Made by a program: the position numbers and the translations under genes. From Boesenbergia rotunda (taxonomy: Eukaryota; Streptophyta; Magnoliopsida; Zingiberales; Zingiberaceae), in contig JAGFNQ010001122.1 in the NCBI GenBank assembly GCA_024364735.1, positions 323,570 through 387,569 on the forward strand: a stretch of DNA of 64,000 nucleotides. Reading direction: 5' to 3'. Positions 55,644 through 64,000 of this stretch are shown in pieces (the first letter of the stretch is position 1; each line of letters starts with the position of its first letter). The notes below the pieces were generated by a model. The model was not told the origin of the DNA, made no database searches, and worked only from the letters and a program-made list of their open reading frames with translations.

Positions 55644-56975
55644 TATTGGTGCAATCTTGGTTAGGTCAGGGTTGACCTAGTTTGACTAAGCTCGGGTGAG
55701 CTTAGGTCTGGTAAGCTTAAGGTTGGATGTTTCGATGTTTGATAATGATGTTTGTTTGATGATATGATGTTTGAATATCGTATGATGTTAAGTGGGTCAA
55801 GGTTGACTGGAGACTTGACTGGAAAAGACCAAGTGGAACTAGGTACACCTAGTGGGACTAGGTGAAGTCCAGGTAGATCGGGGAGATCACACGCTGGCAT
55901 GAGAAAAGTCCTAGGGGGACTAGGCACACCTAGTGGGACTAGGTGAAGTCCAGGTGGATTGGGGAGATCGCACACTAGCAAGGTGGAAGTCTACCGAGAG
56001 ACTAGACCTAACTCGAGGGTTAGGCAAACCTGGTTGGGAATCAGGTTAAGTCCTAATTGGAAACTAGACAGGAGAAATCTAGGTTGGTCAAAAGGGTTGA
56101 CTGGACACTTGGTAGGGAAGTCCTAGCAGGTCATGGTTGACCAAGGTTAGGCAAGGGAACCTTAGACTTGAGCTAAGCAAGTTGGGGTTGAACAATCGAT
56201 TGGGTTGTTGTCTCGCGAGAACAGAAAGGTTCTTAATCAATTAGGTAATTGATTAAGAAGGACCGTAATCGATTGGGTAATCGATTAAGAAGGATCTTAA
56301 TCAATCAGGTAATTGATTAAGGAGATTCTTAATCAATTAGGTAATTGATTAAGAAGGACCGTGATTGATTGGGTAATCGATTAAGAAGGATCTTAATCAA
56401 TTGGGTAATTGATTAAGATGGGTCTTAATCAATTAGGTAATTGATTAAGGAGTATCTTAATCAATTGGGTAATTGATTAAGGAGAGAGTGAATTGATTGA
56501 GTAATCGATTGAGAGAGTTTTGTTGAGAACAGAATGGTTCTGAATCAATTCAGCAATTGATTAAGGCTGCTTGTAATCGATTGGCTAATCGATTAAGGTT
56601 CAAAAATTAGCCGTTGAACGGCTAAATTTGACGTGGCAATCGATTGGGTAATCGTCGGGTATAAAGGGATTTCTCGTAGGTTTGAAGAAGAACTCTTCAC
56701 ACGCTCTTCGGTAGCTCTTCGACACTCCTCCTCCTCCTTCCACGCCATTTCAAGAAAAGTTTTGGGGCTTAGTGTTGCTGCACTTCCAAAGTTCTAGAGG
56801 CGATATCAAACTTGAAGATAGCAAGGAAAGCAAAGAGAGCTTATCATTGTAAATCTTGAAAGATTTCATTTTGTATTTGCTTGGATTCTTGTTGTATCTT
56901 CTTGGAAGCTTGTAAGAGGTTTCTCCACCTCAAGAAGGAGATCTTTTATAATGTATGAGAGAGTGAGGAGAGTGG
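55644..56975 (+). mobile_element. LTR family C, copy 3, interrupted by Copia element 2
   Basis: It starts TATTGGTGCAATCTTGG (first G lost) and follows copy 2 through array 1 (55820-56090), array 2 (56190-56660), a TATA-like GGGTATAAAGG (56658-56668) and TTGTAAGAGGTTTCTCCACC. It ends at GAGAGTGG, exactly where copy 2 continues with ATCCTTGG. Array 2 units here are mostly AATCAATT-AGGT-AATTGATT. Confidence 0.85.
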
Positions 56976-59243
56976 TGTTAGTATTATGAGAGAAGTGTCC
57001 TAAGGCAATCGCCTTATGATTGTAAACATTTATTTTAATAAATGAAAATTCACTATTTGAGTATACATGTTTGTGTATTTGATTGGGATCTTAAACTCAT
57101 CTACTGAATGCCTGCAATACAATTCACAGCATAAGAGAATTTGTGATGGGATCACAACTAGTGATTATCTCTACATGTGTAATTGTGAAGTATTGAAAAT
57201 ATCCCTAGTCGATGAATTGATAAAAACGGACACTATCAATTCTGTTGAGACTAGCATGGGTTATTCTCTAATCAGTTGATTCTCACTGGCTGGTGACATT
57301 GGGATGTCCGGAGATAAACATGGATGCTAGTTAAGGGAACTAGTTCATTGGAGTGACTAGCTGTAAAACTTCATATGGTAATCTATATAGATATGTCAAT
57401 GAAGTTCTTACTGCAGCTTAAGTGCGATGTTCCTTTGACTTGCGGTGTTCAAGTCATCTTGGTCATGGAGACTTATACTTTAACATCTTAAGCAAGCATC
57501 TCCAAGGAGGTGTGGACCCAGGATGATTGGGTATAAGCCGAAGTGCCCGAAGAAGTTTGAACAGCCTACAAAGGATTCACCACTCCTTGCGAGGAGATGT
57601 ATACCCAGGCCTATCGTCGGATTGTTACTCAAAGTCTCTGGCCAGAGCATATCATGTTTAGAGTATGAGTCTCTTAAATACATGAGAGTAATTAGAAATC
57701 CAAAGGACGAGAAAGACATTACATGGGCTAGGTGTGACGTAGTCAGCCTAGTGGGGACTAACACACACAGACCATGTCCTGAACCAAGTGGGTATAAGAT
57801 GGTGAAGGGAATGGGGCATGATTCATTAGAGCTGCTGAAGGGTTTCAGAATTATTTCTGAGGTCAACCGTTGATCTTTCGATTAATTGGGGGTCATGATG
57901 TACTACTAGATGCCACTCATGATCGTTCTATAATTGGTTCATTATAGACGACCAACATAAATCGAAAGCATATTTAGTCACACGCACTACGAGTAATCCG
58001 AGGGATTTAAAACGAGTTGAAAATTAGATTTTCCAATCAAGAGAAATAAGTCGAATCTGGATTAATCAGAGGCGCAACGGAAGCTAAAAATGGCTAAGTC
58101 TTTTGAAGGCTTATTGGGCGAATTAAATGAGTTTAATTCGCGATGGGTTCGGCTCGGTTTGGCCGGCCAAAGAGGGTGCCAACCCTCTTTGGTTTGGCCG
58201 GCCACAACAATGGGGAGAAACCAATTTATTTGGTTTAATTAATAAAATAAATCTAGCGCGATTTGTTTTATAAATTATGGATAAATAAATTTGTATAAAG
58301 AAATTTATAGAAATTTATTCTTTTTTATGGAAATTAAAATGATCCATGAAATGGTTTATTTTAATTTTATAAAATCAATTATGAATTGATTTTTCCATAA
58401 TAAGAAAAATTTATAAATTTCTTGTAAATTTTATTCCATAATAAAAGGAGAGATGTATTTGTTTTATTATAAAGTTAGTTATAATAAAACTAGGCATAAC
58501 GGAATAATTCATAAGAAAATTTATAAGATAAATTTCTTATGAAAATTTATTCCGTTAATTCCGTTAAAGGGGAGACTTGGCAAGGGAGAGGCTACTATAT
58601 AAAGGAACCAAAGGCAAGCCTTGAATTCCAATCAATTAATCAAGAGATTAGTAGCTCCCTCTCTCTCTCTAACTCTCTCTCTCTCTAACTCTCTCTCTCT
58701 AGGGCCGGTGCCCTTTCTCTCTCTAGGGTCGGCTCTCTCTCCTCCCCTAGGGCTGGCGCACATCCCAAGGGTGGCCGAGAGCTTCATCCACCAAGAAGGT
58801 GCCGAAGAAGAAGAAGCGGATCGCGACTCCTTCCTTCCCTTCCGGAATTGTGATTCCGTTACTTGGTGGTTAGTTTCCTTTCTTCTCTCTTGATCTTCTA
58901 GTTGTGCCTTTAGAGAATCTAGTAGTTCTCGTCGGCACAAAACTCGTGACTTTGCGAAGTCATCCCGAAGAGAACTCGGCGTGGACGCGAATAGAGGCGG
59001 AGCTTCCAAGGGACGCTACGGTTGGATCTCGTCCCTTACTTCGAGTTACGCGAGGTACTAAGTAAATTAGTTTACTTTTCCGCAAAAGTTTTAATTTATG
59101 ATCATGTCCACACATCATAAGGTCGCATGCTAGATACGTGGTTAAAATAATTTGAGAAATTATTATGCTAATTCTTCCGCTGCACGTAAATATTTTAAAA
59201 TTTACGAACCCGTATCCTTGTCAACATGCACCCGGTCCCAACA
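56976..59243 (+). repeat. 5' LTR of Copia element 2
   Basis: TGTTAGTATTATGAG...GTCCCAACA, 2268 bp. The presumed target duplication AGTGG (56971-56975) cannot be checked because the far end lies outside the window. TATA box CTATATAAAGG at 58595-58605, followed by a CT microsatellite (about 58652-58702). The frames 57480-57873 and 58621-58893 have no recognised domain. Confidence 0.88.
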
Positions 59244-59244
59244 G

Positions 59245-59259
59245 TGGTATCAAAGCCGG
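59245..59259 (+). other. Primer-binding site of Copia element 2
   Basis: TGGTATCAAAGCCGG, an initiator tRNA-Met type site with one common variant base, one base after the LTR end. The leader to 60966 is AT-rich, with GAGCCTCGGGGAGCC repeated near 59699 and 59842 and with no gene. Confidence 0.88.
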
Positions 59260-60966
59260 TTAGTGTTCGACATAATCATATAATTGTTTTGCGGAAAACT
59301 TTATCATGATCTCAATTTTGGAAATTTTTTCAATTATGGAAACTTTCCAATTATTATAAATTTTAGATTTAGGAATTTCAATGTTTGGAAATCCTCATGA
59401 AATTTCGCAAACGTTTGAAATATCCTAGTTTCTGAAATTTTATGATAATTGTGAAATCTTCCCATCTTTGGAAACTTTCCAATTTTGGAAATTTTCTATT
59501 TTAGAAATTTTCTAATTTTGGAAATATGTAAGTTTTCTTTGTACCAGAAACTTACAATTACTCTGAAAACCTATTATGAAATCTCGCAATTTTGGGCACT
59601 TTCTTTCTAGAAAGTCTAGACAAATTTATGGACAATTAATTGACAATTAAATTTGAATTGGTTTTTAAATTATCAACAAAATTCTTTATTTTGGATTGAG
59701 CCTCGGGGAGCCGTCCAATTTAAAGTTAGTTGTTGTGATTTAATTTTCCAATTTTAAATAAAATTGTCATGTTTAATTTGGTTATGCTTCCGAAGCGGAC
59801 CAAATTGAATTTACGATAAATTTATTTTCTTTGGGTATCTGAGCCTCGGGGAGCCACCCTTAGAAAACAATTTATTATAATTAATTAAATCCATGAATAA
59901 AATATGTTTTAAAAGGTGATGCTCTTACATATTATTGTCTCCAAAATTAATTAGGAAAATGGTTTCCTATAGAGTTTTCTTAAAAGAGTTTTTCATGAAA
60001 ATAATATGTGGTTAAATTAAGGACTCATGTCTCTTAATTTAATAAGATTTGATTTAGAGAAATCAAAGTCTTAAACATATTATTTCCGAAATTGATTATG
60101 ACAATTTAGGAAATTGTTTCCCAAAACAATTCCTTTAATAAAGTATGAAATTAGAATTAGGAAATCCGGTTCCTAATTCAATTCATGGGACTTGATAAAT
60201 TAAGTCACATACATACTTTATTAAGGAAATCGTTAGTCATGACATAATTATATGTCATGAATGTGCTTAGAAAAGAAAGGATGAGACCCAAAACCCCTTA
60301 CAAAATATTAAGGCCAACACCTTCCATTAATATGGTTAGAATCGGAGTTTTGTTTCTCGTTTGGGTTGATGGACACATCCATGCCCGGCTTGAACCTCAA
60401 CATGTTCAAACCATGGAATTAGTTTATGAATAATATAGTTGGAGTCAGAGGTCAATCCTTAGTTTTGGTTGTTGGACACATCCAAGCCTGACTAAACAGT
60501 TGAATGAGCTCCAACCATATTAAAACTATTTCTTGATTAATGGGTCAGCCTTAAGCTTGGAGCATCGATTTGTTGTGCCACAGCCAACAAATGTATAATG
60601 TTGCATACTTGTTAATGGGTGCTATGTATAATATTGCATACTTGTTAATGAGTTAACAACCCAATGATTTATGCAAACATTCAATTAGTTGATAGCATAA
60701 AGTGATAGTTACATATATGTGATATGTAATCGGTATAATTACCTACCTTCATAGCTAAGAATAACTTGATGGCCACAGCCATGGTGGTTCTTATCTATGG
60801 TTGGATATCAACCTATTTGGAGATGTTCTTACGTTCTCCCGATCTGATAAAAAGGGATTATTCAATTTGAAAAATAAATAGGATTTTTATTAATGTATAT
60901 TGATACATTCTTTAATCATTCTTCTCACATAAGTTCAGTTTGTATTTCTAGGATAATCACTCGATC

Positions 60967-62964
60967 ATGTCTTCTCTGAATTTGCGTTCCATTTTGGACA
61001 CCAATAAACTGACTGGGCCAAACTTCATGGACTGGCTTCGAAACCTGAGGATAGTCCTCAAGGCAGAGAAGCTTGCTTATGTCCTTGAAGATCAACTTCC
61101 CAACCGTCCTCCTGAAGGTGCAACTCCAGACCAGCTAGTGGCCTATCAGAAACATGTGACCGATTCTGAACTTGCGAGTTGCATCATGCTAGCCTCTATG
61201 GTACCTGAGTTGCAAAAGCAGCATGAGCATATGGATGCTTATACCATCATCTTCCATCTTCATGAGTTGTTTGAGGAGCAGGCGAGATCCGAAAGGTTCG
61301 AAGTCTCCAGACTCCTCTTCACCACTAAGATGCAGGAAGGCACTTCTGCCTCGCAGTTTGTGTTAAAGATGTTGGGGTACATTGAGCGACTGAGCACACT
61401 CGATTTTGCAATGGATCATGAACTAAATATTGACTTAATTCTGAATTGTTTGCCCAAAAGTTATTCACAATTTGTGATGAACTATCGAATGAACAAACTA
61501 GAGACCACCATTCCTGAGTTGCTCAACCTGCTGAAGACTGTGGAGCCTTCTGTAAAGCCGGATCAAAAGATGATACTGTTAGTTGGTTCCTCGAAGAAAG
61601 GTTCTAAGAGGAAGACCAAAGAACAGAATAAGGGAAAGAAGAAAAAGGCCAAAAAGACTGAAAAGAAACCAAAAGGAACTTGCCATCATTGTGGCAAGGA
61701 GGGTCACTGGCGAAGAAACTGCAAGGTTTATCTTGAGTCCTTGAAGAATAAGGCATCCGATGCCCCATCCTCTTCAGGTATCTTCGTTATTGAATGTCAC
61801 TCTATTTCCTCAAATACCTGGGTACTTGATACTGGGTGTAGCTCACATATATGTAATGACATACAGGGGCTAAGGAATAGAAGAAAACTCATCAAAGGAG
61901 AAGCAAATTTGCGAGTTGGAAATGGAGCAAAGATTGCTGCTGTTGCCATCGGAACATATTTGCTAAAGCTCCCCACTGGACGTGTCTTAGAATTGGATAA
62001 TTGTTATTTCGTTCCTTCGTTAATAAAGAACATTGTATCTATTTCATGTTTGAATGAAAAGGATTATCATTTAACTTTTAGTAACAATTGTTGTTACATA
62101 ACTTTAAATGGCGTTCTTTATGGGAATGGAACTTTGTGCAATGGTATCTACACGTTAGATTTATCCAGTGACGTTTTCAATATCGAAGTTAGCAACAAAC
62201 GTGCTCGAATAGATAATGGAATAGACTCCTACACTTGGCATTGCCGTCTTGGCCATGTAAGTAAGAAACGCATGACCAAATTACACCGATGTGGAATTCT
62301 GAAATCATTTGAACCCGGTTCATTTGATACATGCGAATCATGCTTAAAAGGCAAGATGACCAAATTACCCTTTTCCGGAAAAGGTAATCCAGTGGGAGAA
62401 TTGTTTGGTCTAATACATACTGATGTATGTGGACCAATGTCAACTCTTGCACAAGGAGGCTATAGCTACTTCATCACCGTTATCGATGATCACTCACGAT
62501 TCGGGTATGTGTTCTTAATGAAACACAAATCTGAAGCTTTTGAGAAATTCAAAGAGTTCAGAAATGAAGTAGAGAAACAGCTTGGCAAAAGTATTAAGAT
62601 ACTTCGATCCGATCGGGGTGGTGAATACTTAAGTCAAGAGTTTCAAGATTATCTTAGGGACAATGGGATATTATCCCAATGGACTCCGCCGTATACACCA
62701 CAGCATAATGGTGTATCTGAGAGGCGCAACCGAACCTTGATGGACATGGTTAGGTCGATGATGAATCATGCAACTCTTCCAAAATCCTTTTGGGGCTATG
62801 CACTTAAGACATCTGTTTACTTGCTAAACAGAGTCCCGACCAAGGTAGTCTCTACTACTCCATATGAGACATGGAATAGTAAGAAACCTCACTTAACTCA
62901 CCTTAAGATATGGGGTTATCCTGCTTATGTGAAGCGGACTATATCAGACAAATTGGATGCCTAA
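60967..62964 (+). CDS. Copia element 2 Gag-protease-integrase frame
   Basis: Open for 665 codons. Gag (about residues 1-215), Lys-rich segment, CCHC knuckle CHHCGKEGHWRRNC (about residue 240), protease WVLDTGCSSHIC (about residue 280), GAG-pre-integrase zinc region WHCRLGHV...CESCLKGK, integrase core HTDVCGPM, RSDRGGEYLS and NGVSERRNRTL. The protein stops at TAA 62962-62964 because of a one-base insertion directly before it; the following frame resumes the same protein family. The real product would be a polyprotein through RT and RNase H. Processing would occur in cytoplasmic virus-like particles. Confidence 0.9.
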   Translation: MSSLNLRSILDTNKLTGPNFMDWLRNLRIVLKAEKLAYVLEDQLPNRPPEGATPDQLVAYQKHVTDSELASCIMLASMVPELQKQHEHMDAYTIIFHLHELFEEQARSERFEVSRLLFTTKMQEGTSASQFVLKMLGYIERLSTLDFAMDHELNIDLILNCLPKSYSQFVMNYRMNKLETTIPELLNLLKTVEPSVKPDQKMILLVGSSKKGSKRKTKEQNKGKKKKAKKTEKKPKGTCHHCGKEGHWRRNCKVYLESLKNKASDAPSSSGIFVIECHSISSNTWVLDTGCSSHICNDIQGLRNRRKLIKGEANLRVGNGAKIAAVAIGTYLLKLPTGRVLELDNCYFVPSLIKNIVSISCLNEKDYHLTFSNNCCYITLNGVLYGNGTLCNGIYTLDLSSDVFNIEVSNKRARIDNGIDSYTWHCRLGHVSKKRMTKLHRCGILKSFEPGSFDTCESCLKGKMTKLPFSGKGNPVGELFGLIHTDVCGPMSTLAQGGYSYFITVIDDHSRFGYVFLMKHKSEAFEKFKEFRNEVEKQLGKSIKILRSDRGGEYLSQEFQDYLRDNGILSQWTPPYTPQHNGVSERRNRTLMDMVRSMMNHATLPKSFWGYALKTSVYLLNRVPTKVVSTTPYETWNSKKPHLTHLKIWGYPAYVKRTISDKLDA

Positions 62965-64000
62965 GTCTGATAAATGTCTATTTATTGGATACCCTAAGGA
63001 AACGAAGGGTTACCAATTCTATCATCCCTTGGAACAAAAGGTGTGTTTTCAAAGGCATGCTGTATTTCTAGAAAAAGAATTTCTTTTACAAGAAAACAGT
63101 GGGAGTGGCATTGAACTTGATGAAGTTCAAGAAACTCCAATAGACATTACAGAGACACCTAGTCTAGACCCACAACCAATAACTCATAATGATGAGCTAT
63201 CAGTTGAACCTAAAACAACACCACCTCTTCGTAGGTCTGATAGGACACGCAATATTCCAGAGAGATACGGATTTCTCATAAGTGAATCGAACGACGTGTT
63301 ACTCATAAGCGATGACGAACCTATTAGTTATGAAGATGTTCTGAAAATTTCAGAAAGGGACAAATGACTCATAGCCATGAAGTTGGAAATGGATTCCATG
63401 TACGAAAATCAAGTATGGGACTTGGTTAACCCACCTGAAGGGATTAAGCCCATAGGGTGCAAGTGGGGTTTTCAAGAAGAAAACCGACATGGAAGGTAAT
63501 GTAGTTACCTTTAAGGCTAGATTAGTGGCAAAAGGATATCGTCAAAAATAAGGAATTGATTATGACGAAACCTATTCGCCAGTAGCTATGCTTAAATCCA
63601 TTCGGATGCTCCTAGCCATAGCAGCTCATTATGATTATGAGATATGGCAAATGGATGTGAAAACAGCTTTCCTTAATGGAAACCTGCTTGAGGATGTATA
63701 CATGATACAACCTGAAGGTTTCACATCGGTTGATAAAACCAAAGTATGCAAGCTTCGACGATCCATATATGGACTGAAGCAAGCATCCAGGAGCTGGAAC
63801 ATCCGTTTTGATGAGACAATCAAAGAGTTTGATTTCTCACAAAATCCTGACGAACCTTGTGTGTACAAGAAGGTTAGTGGGAGTGCAGTCGTATTCCTAG
63901 TATTATATGTCGATGACATATTACTTATAGGAAACGATATATCAGTTTACAGACAGTTAAAATTTGGTTGTCCAAAACTTTCTCCATGAAAGACCTGGGA
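62957..64000 (+). pseudogene. Copia element 2 pol, 3' part (RT), runs off the window
   Basis: The frame 62957-63367 continues integrase (CLFIGYPKETKGYQFYHP), then RT begins. Damage: TGA 63365-63367 in place of Trp, a one-base insertion near 63467, TAA 63549-63551 in place of Gln, and a frame change near 63955. RT motifs QMDVKTAFLNG (about 63650), IYGLKQASRSW and YVDDILL (about 63905) are visible. RNase H and the 3' LTR would lie beyond 64000. As read, the element cannot make RT. Confidence 0.92.

Noticed and set aside
57480..57873. Two overlapping frames of 116-128 codons
   Set aside because: Inside the Copia 2 LTR, no recognisable domain, opposite strands of the same stretch.

Overview
The window is nuclear DNA of a flowering plant, most likely a monocot. 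The evidence is intron-bearing plant genes (a THF1/Psb29 chloroplast gene, a D-type cyclin, remains of FAR1-like and remorin genes) set in dense, nested LTR retrotransposons, SINEs, a CACTA transposon and foldback repeats. The species cannot be fixed from sequence alone; a Zingiberales-type genome is only a guess.

Layout: 0-2 kb is AT-rich intergenic DNA with a duplicated block, a GC-rich foldback and a TA microsatellite. 2-10 kb is a broken FAR1/FHY3-like gene split by a 4.5-kb CACTA element with a clean 3-bp target duplication. That CACTA carries captured, still spliceable exons of an auxin response factor (ARF) and of an endosomal NHX Na+/H+ antiporter on one strand, plus two SINEs. 10.6-12.1 kb is a solo LTR (family A). 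12.5-14.0 kb is a remorin pseudogene. 14.2-20.2 kb holds a large foldback element, a repeat-flanked minisatellite, an old solo LTR (family C), a palindromic MITE and a GC-rich LTR fragment. 21.1-25.6 kb (minus strand) is an intact five-exon THF1 gene of 287 aa. 26.3-33.8 kb is a decayed Copia element broken by LTR B and followed by half of a family A LTR. 33.8-46.8 kb is a chromodomain-type (Tekay/Del-like) Gypsy element whose 3' LTR hosts a solo LTR of family C. 46.8-49.7 kb is the leader and LTR of a minus-strand element. 51.2-53.1 kb (minus strand) is an intact six-exon cyclin D gene of 345 aa. 54.1-57.0 kb is LTR-derived, including a third family C copy, into which a Copia element inserted; that element runs off the window end (57.0-64.0 kb) with gag, protease, integrase and reverse transcriptase damaged by frameshifts and stops.

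Only THF1 and the cyclin D gene look functional. The most unusual signal lies inside the LTRs. Several families (A, B, C, D) carry arrays of short inverted-repeat units whose spacer is conserved within the family while the two arms change together and stay complementary. Family A is the clearest: 8 units in one copy and about 16 in the other, with roughly 6-bp stems around an 8-nt GAAGGACT-type loop. This looks like selection, or copying, that preserves stem-loops rather than sequence. The second point of interest is the CACTA element, whose ARF and NHX exons have matching reading phases and could be spliced into a chimeric transcript.
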